This document shows positions 32,984 to 40,065 of a DNA stretch of 40,065 nucleotides, in pieces. The notes below the pieces were generated by a model. That model did no database searches. It saw nothing but the letters and a program-made list of their open reading frames with translations, and had not been told where the DNA came from. This DNA comes from an uncultured Myxococcales bacterium (GTDB lineage: Bacteria; Myxococcota_A; UBA9042). A program made the translations under genes and the position numbers. How positions within the stretch are numbered: position 1 is the first letter of the stretch; every line of letters starts with the position of its first letter. The DNA lies in NCBI GenBank assembly GCA_903929795.1, contig CAIYWC010000226.1, positions 1-40,065 of the forward strand. The letters run 5' to 3'.

Positions 32984-34137
32984 GCGGCGCCCTGCGGCCG
33001 GTCCGCCTCGGTGGGAATCGGCAACCATTCAACCACTTCCAGCCCGTAGCCGCCGACGCCGCGCAGGCGCCGCGGCTGGTTGGTCATCACGCGCAGCTGG
33101 CGAACGCCCAGGTCAACCAGAATCTGCGCGCCGAGACCGAATTCACGGTATTTCGACGTCTGATTGGCGGAATCCGGCGGCGGCCACGGCTTGCCCTCGC
33201 CGCGCGACACATACTGCTGCAGCGCCGCGGACAGCTCCGCCGCGTCGCGATCCACGTCCAGGTAGATGATAACTCCTGAACCTTCCTTGGCAATCGCCGC
33301 CATTGCCGCCGCGAGGTGCTTGCGCCCGGAGGACAGCGCGAAGCCGAACGCGTCGCTCAGCAGGTTGGCGCGGTGGACGCGCACAAGTGTCGGTTTTTCC
33401 GGGTCAATCTTGCCATACGTCAGCGCCGCATGGGTCGTGCCGTCGATCAGCGAGCGGTAGATCGCGATGTCGAACTGGCCGTAATCCGTGGCCATCGTGC
33501 TCTGCGCGTCCCGGACAACGAGCGGCTCCGACTTGAGCCGGTGCTGGATCAAATCCGCCACCGTCACGACGAGAATTCCAAACTTTTCACCGAGTTCCAA
33601 CAGGCTCGGCAGCCGCGACATGGACCCGTCGGTCTCCATGACCTCGCAGATGACGCCCGCGGGGGTCAGCCCGGCGAGCCGCGCGAGGTCCACGCTGCCC
33701 TCGGTCTGCCCGGTGCGCACGAGCACGCCGCCGTCGCGCGCCGCCAGCGGAAAAATGTGCCCCGGCACAGAGAAATCCTGCGGCCGCGCCGACGCTGAAA
33801 TCGCCTTCAGGATCGTGTGCGCGCGGTTGCGCGGTGACACTGCGGGCCCATGGCAATCCACCGCGTCAATGGAAACCGTAAACGCGGTGCCCAGTTGCGC
33901 CTCGTTCTGCGGCGTCATCGGCGTCAGCTCCAGCCGCGAACAGAGCTTGGAGTCCATCGCCAGGCAGATCAGCCCGCGGCCGTGTTCGGCCATGAACGCG
34001 ATGGCTTCGGGCGTCACTCTTTCGGCAGCGATGACGAGATCGCCTTCATTTTCGCGGTCTTCGTCGTCGACAAGGATGACCATGCGGCCGGCGGCAATGT
34101 CGGCGATGGCTTGGCGGATGGGGGCAATCTTTGCCAT
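32980..34137 (-). CDS. ribB: RibBX-type 3,4-dihydroxy-2-butanone-4-phosphate synthase with degenerate RibA domain
   Basis: Makes 3,4-dihydroxy-2-butanone 4-phosphate from ribulose 5-phosphate for riboflavin synthesis. 385 residues. The RibB half (1-205) has DEDRENEGD (25-33), HGRG (52-55) and PGHIFPL. The residue that is His in the GHTEA metal site is Gln144 here (RTGQTEGS), a variant I believe occurs in related bacteria. The RibA half (250-385) keeps LVRVH but lacks the zinc cysteines and the EGRGIGL loop of GTP cyclohydrolase II, so it is RibBX-like and not a bifunctional RibBA. A separate GTP cyclohydrolase must exist elsewhere. It follows the BMC-T1-like gene by 26 bp; no FMN riboswitch fits there. 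Confidence 0.85.
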   Translation of the reverse strand: MAKIAPIRQAIADIAAGRMVILVDDEDRENEGDLVIAAERVTPEAIAFMAEHGRGLICLAMDSKLCSRLELTPMTPQNEAQLGTAFTVSIDAVDCHGPAVSPRNRAHTILKAISASARPQDFSVPGHIFPLAARDGGVLVRTGQTEGSVDLARLAGLTPAGVICEVMETDGSMSRLPSLLELGEKFGILVVTVADLIQHRLKSEPLVVRDAQSTMATDYGQFDIAIYRSLIDGTTHAALTYGKIDPEKPTLVRVHRANLLSDAFGFALSSGRKHLAAAMAAIAKEGSGVIIYLDVDRDAAELSAALQQYVSRGEGKPWPPPDSANQTSKYREFGLGAQILVDLGVRQLRVMTNQPRRLRGVGGYGLEVVEWLPIPTEADRPQGAA

Positions 34138-34163
34138 GGGAACGCTCTCTGGTCAGGGGAAAT

Positions 34164-34787
34164 TCACGGGTCTAGCGGTCGCAAACTGCGCGATCCCACA
34201 GGTCTTTGCCGCGCGGCGGCGATCACTTCATGCGCCGGGCGCGCAATCAGCCGCGCCTCCAGGGTCACGCCGGCTGGCAGACCGGATTGCGCTGCCAGAA
34301 TCGCGGCTTCCACGTCGGACTGCTCGCCGGCCAGAACCGCATGGCCCTGCCCCGCCAGCTCGGACGCCAGCCGCAGCCGCAGCAGCGCCACGTCGGCGAC
34401 CTTCAGCGCGCGGTCCAGCGCCGCCAACAGCAGCAGCGGCGTGTGGGCATGCAGCGCGCCCAGCGCGTGCTCGTCACGCAAAACCGTCTGTGAATCCGCA
34501 AAGTTACCGCGCAGCGCATCGTGCAGGCGTTCGTGCGCTTGCGGCAGCAGAAGGGACTCCAGCAGCGCGTCCCCGGCGGCGAGGCCCGGGCCATCGGCCG
34601 ACGCGGCGATCGCCTTGTGCAGCGCAGCCTCCACCGACGCCAAATCACCAGCAAAAATCAGGAGAAAGCGTCCGGGATCGATGTCGCCTGCCAGCAGCAC
34701 GCGCACCGTCGCTTCCTTGCACACGGCGTCGAGCGCGGCCAGTCCCGCCGGCACATGAAGCAGGTCCAACCCCGCGAGAACAGGCAT
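34164..34787 (-). CDS. BMC-T trimeric shell protein (tandem BMC, Haliangium BMC-T1-like)
   Basis: 207 residues made of two BMC folds: GLDLLHVPAG..AALDAVCKEATVR to the AALHKAI helix, and a second from LGALHAHTPLLLLAALDRALK to DVEAAILAAQ. Between them LLLPQAHERLHDAL and the end LIARPAHEVIAAAR recall the BMC-T1 shell protein of Haliangium ochraceum as I remember it. Tandem BMC proteins form pseudo-hexameric trimers with a larger central pore. It is separated from the aldehyde dehydrogenase gene by a 137 bp region with a dispersed repeat and lies 26 bp before ribBX. Confidence 0.85.
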   Translation of the reverse strand: MPVLAGLDLLHVPAGLAALDAVCKEATVRVLLAGDIDPGRFLLIFAGDLASVEAALHKAIAASADGPGLAAGDALLESLLLPQAHERLHDALRGNFADSQTVLRDEHALGALHAHTPLLLLAALDRALKVADVALLRLRLASELAGQGHAVLAGEQSDVEAAILAAQSGLPAGVTLEARLIARPAHEVIAAARQRPVGSRSLRPLDP

Positions 34788-34828
34788 TTATTCACGCCTG
34801 TCGGGGTTTGAGCGCTGGCGATTCCAAC

Positions 34829-34890
34829 CCGCAGCGTGCCATCGAAAGTGCGCGCTCGCGGATCCAGTCCGAAATGCAGCGGGTCTAACC
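34829..34890 (+). repeat. Dispersed intergenic hairpin repeat, copy 5 (partial)
   Basis: About 62 bp matching the last two thirds of the family: CGCAGCGTGCC, the hairpin (arms 34834-34839 and 34850-34855, loop exactly 10 nt, one T-G wobble), then GTCCGAAATGCAGCGGGTCTAACC-type sequence. The 5' third seen in other copies is not recognisable. It lies between the aldehyde dehydrogenase stop and the BMC-T1-like start, inside the shell operon. Confidence 0.8.
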
Positions 34891-34924
34891 GACAAAGCTT
34901 GGTGTTTGACCTCGGTCGGCATGT

Positions 34925-36334
34925 TTAGACGATCCGGAAAAAGCCGTGGAGGGTGCAGCGCCGCTGCTTGGTCCACGTGCGGGCGTTGGTCAGGCCTTCG
35001 CCGGTGGTGCCGGCGATGGTCCACGCAGTGTAGCCTTCACCGCGCAGGCCCAGGCCGGCAAAGCTCGGTGCATTCTTGATGAAAATCGAGGTGTTCACGG
35101 CCTTGGCCATGCGATCCAGCCGGTCGATCGCCATCGAGTGCATCGTCGCCGTGTGGAAAAAGCCATGCTCGACGCGGACGGCGGCAGCGATCGCCTCCTC
35201 CCAGTTCGGCACGCGGAAAAAACCCACGACCGGCAGCAGCATTTCCAGCTGCACGAACGGGTGGTTTTCCTCGACCTCGGCGAACGCCAGGCGGCACTCG
35301 TCGCTGACCTTCACGCCGATTTCCTTCAGGATAACGCTGACATTCTTGCCGACGAACTTGCGGTTCACGTGGCCGTCTTCAATCAGCACTTTTTCGAGCG
35401 CAACCAGTTCGCGGTCCTTGACCTCGTACGCGCCGGCCGCGACCAGCTCCTGCTTCAGGCGATCCGCGATGGAAGCCACCGCAATGATTTCCTTTTCCAC
35501 GATGCAGACGATGTTGTTGTCCAAGCTCGCGCCGTCGATGATGTCGCGCGCGGCGCGGCGCAAATCCGCCGTCTCATCGACCACCGCCGGCGGATTGCCC
35601 GGCCCCGCGCAGACCGCGCGCTTGCCGGAATTCAGCGCCGCTTTCACCACCGGACCGCCGCCCGTCACGGCAATTAGTCGAATTCCTTGGTGTTTCATCA
35701 CCTGGTTGGCGCTCTCGATGGACGGCTCCGTCACCATCGTCATCAGGTTGTCCGGCGCGCCCGCCGCCGCGCACGCCTGGTTCAACAGCTGCACGTACCA
35801 GGCCAGCGTGCGCTTGGCGCTCGGGTGCACGTTGAAAACCACTGTATTTCCGCCGGCAATCATCGAAATCGCGTTGTTGAGAATCGTCTCCGTCGCGTTC
35901 GTGGTCGGCGTAATCGAGCCGATGACGCCCAGCGGGCCATACTCGTCCAGCGTCAGCCCGGAGTCGCCGGTGTAGGCCGACGGCTGCAGGATCTCCATGC
36001 CTGGCGTCTTCAGCGCAACCAAGCGATTTTTCTCGATTTTGTCGACCACGCGCCCCAGCCCGGTCTCCTCCACCGCGCGCTTGGCCATCTCTTCGAGGTG
36101 GGCAAGCGTCACCTGGCGCATGTTGTCAATCGCGCGCTGCCGCACGTGGACCGGGACCTTGTGCAGCTGCTCATACGCGACGTGCGCGGCCTGCACGGCG
36201 GAGTCGACGTCGTCAAAAAGCCCGCTGCGTCCTGCGCTGAATTTCGGCGTTGAAATCACCGGCCCGGTCGCGGGCGCGGTGCCGATGCGCCGAACAACTT
36301 CGGCGACGATGGCTTGAATTCGGGCGTCGTCCAT
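34925..36334 (-). CDS. CoA-acylating aldehyde dehydrogenase (PduP/EutE-like) with encapsulation peptide
   Basis: Oxidises an aldehyde with CoA and NAD to acyl-CoA inside a microcompartment. 469 residues. The catalytic Cys277 lies in DNNIVCIVEKE, the hallmark of PduP/EutE enzymes; Asn146 (TPTTNATET), NVHPSAK and AVTGGGPVV build the active site and CoA/NAD site. Residues 1-18 (MDDARIQAIVAEVVRRIG) form an amphipathic helix followed by a Gly/Thr/Pro linker, the typical encapsulation peptide. The stop of this gene is 138 bp before the BMC-T1-like gene; its start is 9 bp after the BMC-P stop. The aldehyde chain length cannot be read. Confidence 0.93.
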   Translation of the reverse strand: MDDARIQAIVAEVVRRIGTAPATGPVISTPKFSAGRSGLFDDVDSAVQAAHVAYEQLHKVPVHVRQRAIDNMRQVTLAHLEEMAKRAVEETGLGRVVDKIEKNRLVALKTPGMEILQPSAYTGDSGLTLDEYGPLGVIGSITPTTNATETILNNAISMIAGGNTVVFNVHPSAKRTLAWYVQLLNQACAAAGAPDNLMTMVTEPSIESANQVMKHQGIRLIAVTGGGPVVKAALNSGKRAVCAGPGNPPAVVDETADLRRAARDIIDGASLDNNIVCIVEKEIIAVASIADRLKQELVAAGAYEVKDRELVALEKVLIEDGHVNRKFVGKNVSVILKEIGVKVSDECRLAFAEVEENHPFVQLEMLLPVVGFFRVPNWEEAIAAAVRVEHGFFHTATMHSMAIDRLDRMAKAVNTSIFIKNAPSFAGLGLRGEGYTAWTIAGTTGEGLTNARTWTKQRRCTLHGFFRIV

Positions 36335-36342
36335 CGTTCAGT

Positions 36343-36639
36343 TCAGCCTTGCGACTTGTCGTAGACGGTCGCGCCATCGGCCTGGACGGCGTCGACGATG
36401 GCCATGATGACGTGGTCGACGGGGCGATCCTTGGTGACGGCGGTCAAGCGCGCGCTGGAGCCGGCGGCAAAGAGGACGATCTCGCCATCGCCAGCGCCAA
36501 CCGCGTCGATCGCCACGATGATCTTGCCGGCGGGCTGATAAGCGGCGTCCAACTCGCGCACCACGAGCAGACGCAAGCCATTGAGTTCAGGCTCTTTTCG
36601 GGTCGCAACGACCGTCCCGATCACTTTGCCGAGCAGCAT
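36343..36639 (-). CDS. BMC-P pentameric vertex protein (EutN/CcmL family)
   Basis: 98 residues, a typical EutN/CcmL fold: LLGKVIGTVVATRKEPELNG at the start, KIIVAIDAVGAGDGEIVLF in the middle and VDHVIMAIVDAV at the end. These pentamers cap the twelve vertices of the shell. It sits 107 bp after the BMC-H gene and ends just before the aldehyde dehydrogenase start. Close in layout to the BMC-P of the Haliangium shell. Confidence 0.95.
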   Translation of the reverse strand: MLLGKVIGTVVATRKEPELNGLRLLVVRELDAAYQPAGKIIVAIDAVGAGDGEIVLFAAGSSARLTAVTKDRPVDHVIMAIVDAVQADGATVYDKSQG

Positions 36640-36746
36640 CTTGCTTCCTCAATCCGCGCGACGCAAAGCGTCCGACGCCGGAACAGAAAACCCAGTAGTG
36701 TCCGCGACTTCTGCGGCCGTTGGCGACTGGCCCGCGGCGCACTCGG

Positions 36747-37040
36747 TCACTGGTCGGTCTTCTTGCCGCGGCCCAGCGGCAGCACTGCGTCCACATTGCC
36801 GTGCGGGCGCGGGATCACGTGCACGCTCACGAGCTCGCCCACGCGCTCCGCCGCGCGCTGGCCGGCTTCCGTCGCCGCTTTCACCGCCGCCACGTCGCCG
36901 CGCACGATCGCGGTGACGTAGCCGCCGCCGATCTTCTCGTAGCCAATCAGCTCGACCTTCGCCGCTTTGACCATTGCGTCCGACGCTTCGACCAGACCGA
37001 CAAAGCCACGCGTTTCAATCATTCCCAGTGCATCCGACAT
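36747..37040 (-). CDS. BMC-H hexameric shell protein
   Basis: 97 residues from ATG 37040 (GGAG 6 nt upstream). Canonical Pfam00936 pattern: ALGMIETRGFVGLVEASDAM, AAKVELIGYEKIGGGYVTA, VRGDVAAVKAATEAG and VHVIPRPH. These form the flat hexamers that make most of a shell facet. The sequence is very close to the BMC-H of Haliangium ochraceum as I remember it. The C-terminal tail (residues 85-97) is short and basic. Confidence 0.97.
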   Translation of the reverse strand: MSDALGMIETRGFVGLVEASDAMVKAAKVELIGYEKIGGGYVTAIVRGDVAAVKAATEAGQRAAERVGELVSVHVIPRPHGNVDAVLPLGRGKKTDQ

Positions 37041-37084
37041 GAGCCACTCCTTTATTCTGTAAAAACAGCTACCTGACGGCTCCG

Positions 37085-37705
37085 CTACTTGGCGATCCCG
37101 TCGACGTTGTTGAGCGCAGCCATCGCGGCTTCGCGCGCCGAGTCGATCTCGCTCTCCGAACCGGCCATCCACAGCCGCCCGAACGCGCCGAATGGCCGGA
37201 CTTCAATCAGCTTGACGTTCGCCGCTTTTTCCGCCTCGTTCGCCGCGTAGGCCGCGTAACCCGCGGGCTCCGTTTCCAAAATGAACAGGCTGTCGCCCGG
37301 CAGGATCATCATCCCGCTGGAATCGCGGTTGATGATCTGCGCCTGATACGGCTCGATCGAGCGAATCACCTGATTTGTCGCGATCTTCGGCTTCATCCGC
37401 TGGCCTTCTTCCAGACCCAGATCGGCGAGGATCGCCTTGCCCGCCGAGCGCACCGCGCCCTGATCCGCGTCGTGCACTTCCAGCAGGCCAAAAGCGCGCT
37501 CCACCACCTGAATGGCCGGCGCCACGGTCGTCGCCTTCAGCGCCACGTCGGTCACGCGGTTCACGGCAATGCCGGGCGCGATTTCCACGAACAAACTCGC
37601 CATGTTGGGCAACGGCAGGAAGCCGCGCGCGGTCTTGCCGATGAACGACGCGAGCTGCGGCTGCAAGCTGTCCAGGATGATGAAGGTGCGGAGCGCAATT
37701 GCCAT
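37085..37705 (-). CDS. BMC-T trimeric shell protein (Haliangium BMC-T2-like)
   Basis: 206 residues from ATG 37705 (GAGG 6-7 nt upstream). LRTFIILDSLQPQLASFIG, LFVEIAPGIAVNRVTDVALKAT and QVVERAFGLLEVHDADQG give the first BMC unit; YQAQIINRDSSGMMILPGDSLFILETEPAGYAAYAANEAEKAANVKL and FGAFGRLWMAG the second. The wording closely matches the BMC-T2 type of Haliangium, a double-stacking gated trimer in that shell. It is the first gene of the shell operon, divergent from the FHA gene. Confidence 0.88.
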   Translation of the reverse strand: MAIALRTFIILDSLQPQLASFIGKTARGFLPLPNMASLFVEIAPGIAVNRVTDVALKATTVAPAIQVVERAFGLLEVHDADQGAVRSAGKAILADLGLEEGQRMKPKIATNQVIRSIEPYQAQIINRDSSGMMILPGDSLFILETEPAGYAAYAANEAEKAANVKLIEVRPFGAFGRLWMAGSESEIDSAREAAMAALNNVDGIAK

Positions 37706-37883
37706 CACAGCCTCACGGCGGGCACGGAGCCGAGTCGTCTTGTGCCGCATCCGGCGATCCTTGGCAAGCCCCGCGCTCGCGAATCCTGCAACAGCCCTTG
37801 CCGGGACAGCGCAAGATCGGTGACACTCGCGGGGCGGTCACAGTCGACCCTTGTCCGGGTGGTGCTTTGGGGGAGCGAGCGGC
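37706..37883. promoter_or_regulatory. Divergent promoter region between shell operon and FHA gene, with CTTG/CAAG inverted repeats
   Basis: 178 bp that must hold the promoters for the shell operon (leftward) and the FHA gene (rightward). Two inverted repeats are visible, CTTG-G-CAAG (37760-37768) and CTTGC-N9-GCAAG (37797-37815), plus GTGAC-N12-GTCAC (37820-37841). They could be regulator sites; no regulator gene is adjacent. No clear -10/-35 pair was recognised. Confidence 0.35.
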
Positions 37884-39470
37884 ATGGTAACCTGCCCACG
37901 CTGCGGGCGCAGCAACGAAGGCAAGTACCGATTTTGCTTGGGGTGCGGCGCATCGCTGAACCCTGATGGCCGGGCTTCGTCCGGTTTTCAGAGCCCGCCG
38001 ACCGTCAGCGGCCCGATTCCCTCCGCGCCAACCCGCTCGCCGCCCGTGGCCCCGCCCGTGCTTCGGTCGTCGGTTCAGCCAGCGCCGCCACCGCCCGTCG
38101 CGAACCAGGCCGCAAGCGCGCGACCGATTTCGTCCCCCGTGGTGCACCGCACACCGCCGCACGCGTCGCTGCGTCAGGACGGACGGCTCCCGTCGCCGCC
38201 GCCGTCGGAGTACCAGGACCTCATCTCGAGCGCGACCGAGCCGCTGCCCGGCAGCCTGGGCGAGCCGCCGCCGCCACCGCCTCGGCCCAATCGCGCCTCG
38301 ACGGTGACCGAGCTGGAAACCGGCAGCGTGCGCCGCGTACCGCGCCCGGTGAGCGGGGCGATCCCGGCGGCCAACCTGCTGCAGCCGACGCCCCGCGTGG
38401 CGACGGGCCCGGTGCAGACGCCGGTTCACCCGGTGGGCATCGCGCCGCCGCGGCCCATGACGCCTTCCGCGCACCCATCGCCGATGCAGGGCGGACAGCC
38501 GCCGATCGCGCGCCCGACTGTGCCGTCGCCCCACGGGGTAACGGCGTCTGGGCGGCTGCCGCGGCCGATCACGGCCAATCCGCGGATCGCGCCGAGTCCG
38601 TCGGCGAGCCATATTTCGTCGCCGTCCGCACCCTCGCCGGCCGCGGTCGTGCAGGTCCAACAGTCGCGCACATCCGCCGGCACCGCCGCTCCGGGCCTGA
38701 TCTGCGACCGCTGCGGCAACGCCGTGCCGCCGAGCCACAGCTTCTGCGGCGCATGCGGCGCGCCCAACGTCCGCCACGCGGCCGCGACGTCGTCCGCGTA
38801 TGTGACCGGCACGCGCGCGGAGCGCATCGGCATGCTGGCGCTGATCGACGACAACGGGCAAGAAGCCCAGCAATTTCCGCTGTACGTCGGCGAAAACCGC
38901 ATCGGCGCAGGCGACGATTGTCAGCTGCGGTTCACCGATGACGGCTTCTTGGCCGAGCTGCACTGCGCCATCGACGCGACGCCGGGCCGCGTGGTGCTGC
39001 GGCCAATCGACAGCGCGAACGGCACGTACCTGCGCATCACGACGCCGATCGAGATTCACCACGGCGACTACATGCGCGTCGGCCAGGAAGTGCTGGCGTT
39101 CGAGCGCCTGGAGCGGATGACGCCGGAGCGCGGTCGCGGCGGTGAGCCCGAAGTGGTCGGCTGGCCCGTGCCGCGCGGCGTGTGGGGCCGCCTGTGCCAG
39201 ATCGGCCTGCAGCGCCAGATCGCCAACGCATACCTGCTGTCCAATCCGGACGTGTTCCTCGGGCGCGAGCGCGGCGACATCCTGTTTCCCAAGGACGGCT
39301 TCGTTTCGGGCTCGCACGCCGTCCTTTCAGACCGCAACGGCCGGGCTTTCCTCAAGGATCTCGGCAGCTCCAACGGCACTTTTGTCCGCGTGAAGCAGGA
39401 TACTCCGCTGCGCGCCGGCGATCTGTTCCTGTTGGGACGCAACCTGTTGCGCGTCCGCCTCGGCGCCTGA
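37884..39470 (+). CDS. Double zinc-ribbon, double FHA-domain protein
   Basis: 528 residues. Zinc ribbon 1 (Cys4, Cys7, Cys18, Cys21), a 245-residue Pro/Ser-rich linker, zinc ribbon 2 (Cys274, Cys277, Cys288, Cys291), then two FHA domains (about 330-408 and 450-525). FHA2 has Gly-Arg (460-461), SGSH (476-479) and SSNGT (495-499), so it should bind phosphothreonine. FHA1 keeps DSANGT (376-381) but has AELH where SRxH is usual, so its binding may be weak. Likely a reader for the Ser/Thr kinases in this genome. The ATG at 37884 has GGGGAG upstream. Confidence 0.85.
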   Translation: MVTCPRCGRSNEGKYRFCLGCGASLNPDGRASSGFQSPPTVSGPIPSAPTRSPPVAPPVLRSSVQPAPPPPVANQAASARPISSPVVHRTPPHASLRQDGRLPSPPPSEYQDLISSATEPLPGSLGEPPPPPPRPNRASTVTELETGSVRRVPRPVSGAIPAANLLQPTPRVATGPVQTPVHPVGIAPPRPMTPSAHPSPMQGGQPPIARPTVPSPHGVTASGRLPRPITANPRIAPSPSASHISSPSAPSPAAVVQVQQSRTSAGTAAPGLICDRCGNAVPPSHSFCGACGAPNVRHAAATSSAYVTGTRAERIGMLALIDDNGQEAQQFPLYVGENRIGAGDDCQLRFTDDGFLAELHCAIDATPGRVVLRPIDSANGTYLRITTPIEIHHGDYMRVGQEVLAFERLERMTPERGRGGEPEVVGWPVPRGVWGRLCQIGLQRQIANAYLLSNPDVFLGRERGDILFPKDGFVSGSHAVLSDRNGRAFLKDLGSSNGTFVRVKQDTPLRAGDLFLLGRNLLRVRLGA

Positions 39471-39665
39471 TGGCCCGCCGTGTTCCGCAAAACCGCTGGC
39501 GTGCGCTGGCGCGTGTGAAAAAAGATTTGGTCTGCGTGCATCGATTGAAATTGCGTGTAGCCTGTACGCGGCGGATTCGCGGCTCGGGCCGGACCGGATT
39601 CGTGCAAGTGCGCTGACATCATGCCTAACCTATTGTGATTTGTACTTTTACCGTTTGAGGCGATC

Positions 39666-40052
39666 ATGAGTTCCGTCACCAATCACCGCACGGCCAGCGG
39701 CTCCGAACGGCGCGACACTTCGCGTCAGGGCTTTGACATTCAGGTGGGCGTGGCGACCGATCACCGGCTTTTTGTCGGCCTGACGGCCAACATCTCAACC
39801 GGCGGCTTGTTCATCGCGACCGATGAGCCGTTCAAGAAGGGCGACAAGGTCGAGGTCCGCTTCTCGATTCCGGGCGCCAATCACGTGTTCCACAAGCAGG
39901 CGATCGTCTGCTGGACCCGGCCGTTTGACGCCGACGGCCAGGGCCGCACCAAGGCCGGCGCGGGCGTGCGATTTGAGGACCTAAGCGACGAGGAGACGCG
40001 AATTCTCGACGCGTTCCTCAAAGTCCACGACGCGATCTTCTACGACGTGTGA
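39666..40052 (+). CDS. PilZ-domain protein (c-di-GMP receptor)
   Basis: 128 residues, a single PilZ domain. Arg16-x-x-x-Arg20 (RRDTSR) and NISTGG (42-47) match the RxxxR and (D/N)xSxxG c-di-GMP contacts, so binding is expected. The remaining barrel (FIPGANHVFHKQAIVCW, GVRFEDL) and a C-terminal helix are typical of the short PilZ proteins of myxobacteria. GAGG lies 5 nt before the ATG. It follows the FHA gene by 195 bp; the gene is complete, ending 13 bp before the window edge. Confidence 0.9.
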   Translation: MSSVTNHRTASGSERRDTSRQGFDIQVGVATDHRLFVGLTANISTGGLFIATDEPFKKGDKVEVRFSIPGANHVFHKQAIVCWTRPFDADGQGRTKAGAGVRFEDLSDEETRILDAFLKVHDAIFYDV

Positions 40053-40065
40053 CGCCAGGCCCGGC

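Noticed and set aside
34138..34163. FMN riboswitch before ribBX
   Set aside because: Only 26 bp separate the genes; an RFN element needs well over 100 nt.
39470..39616. 48-residue plus-strand ORF overlapping the FHA stop (TGATG)
   Set aside because: Very basic composition, no ribosome-binding site of its own and no recognised family, so probably chance.

Overview
The window looks like a chromosomal segment of a GC-rich member of the Myxococcota (former delta-Proteobacteria). The signs are two Hanks-type Ser/Thr kinases (one with a DUF4388-like tail), an FHA protein and a PilZ protein, many secreted lipoproteins with Asp/Ala-rich linkers, CDDGNPCT-type Cys-rich repeats, and microcompartment shell proteins very like those of Haliangium ochraceum as I remember them. 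Genes are tightly packed, often with ATGA or GTGA stop/start overlaps. I see no tRNA, rRNA, CRISPR array, transposase or phage gene.

Layout: (1) 1-2.6 kb: the end of an MCE/MlaD-type lipid-transport protein, facing a PHB-depolymerase-like lipoprotein. (2) 2.7-5.8 kb, minus strand: beta-hydroxyacid dehydrogenase, dut, lgt and an extensin-like M15-fold protein. (3) 6.1-7.2 kb, plus strand: a PHA-system family protein and a periplasmic Cu/Zn superoxide dismutase with a Cys/His-rich N-terminal segment. (4) 7.2-12.4 kb: a C45/AAT-type Ntn hydrolase paired with a PHP-domain lipoprotein, a zinc-ribbon membrane protein and a secreted helical protein. (5) 12.5-14.3 kb: a secreted mono-haem protein. 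(6) 14.3-19.2 kb, minus strand: a cytochrome c maturation operon (CcmA, B, C, D-like and CcmI-like) headed by a soluble Ser/Thr kinase. (7) 19.4-24.2 kb: a pentapeptide-repeat protein, then GDPD, zinc-ribbon/TPR protein and an RsmG-like methyltransferase. (8) 24.3-32.7 kb: a large multidomain Ser/Thr kinase, a 1569-residue lipoprotein (two seven-unit propeller blocks, Cys-rich modules, FGE-like C terminus) and a TPR membrane protein. (9) 32.8-37.7 kb, minus strand: a microcompartment operon (BMC-T2-like, BMC-H, BMC-P, CoA-acylating aldehyde dehydrogenase, BMC-T1-like) running into a RibBX-type riboflavin gene and a small lipoprotein. (10) 37.9-40.1 kb, plus strand: a double zinc-ribbon/double FHA protein and a PilZ protein.

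The most unusual signals are, first, a dispersed intergenic repeat of about 92 bp, present five times between 16.1 and 34.9 kb in both orientations. Every copy has a GCGTGC hairpin with a loop of exactly 10 nt, and two copies sit inside operons. Second, the shell operon has a complete set of shell types and an encapsulation-tagged aldehyde dehydrogenase but no aldehyde-producing signature enzyme. All calls come from reading the sequence and from remembered family signatures; no search was run.
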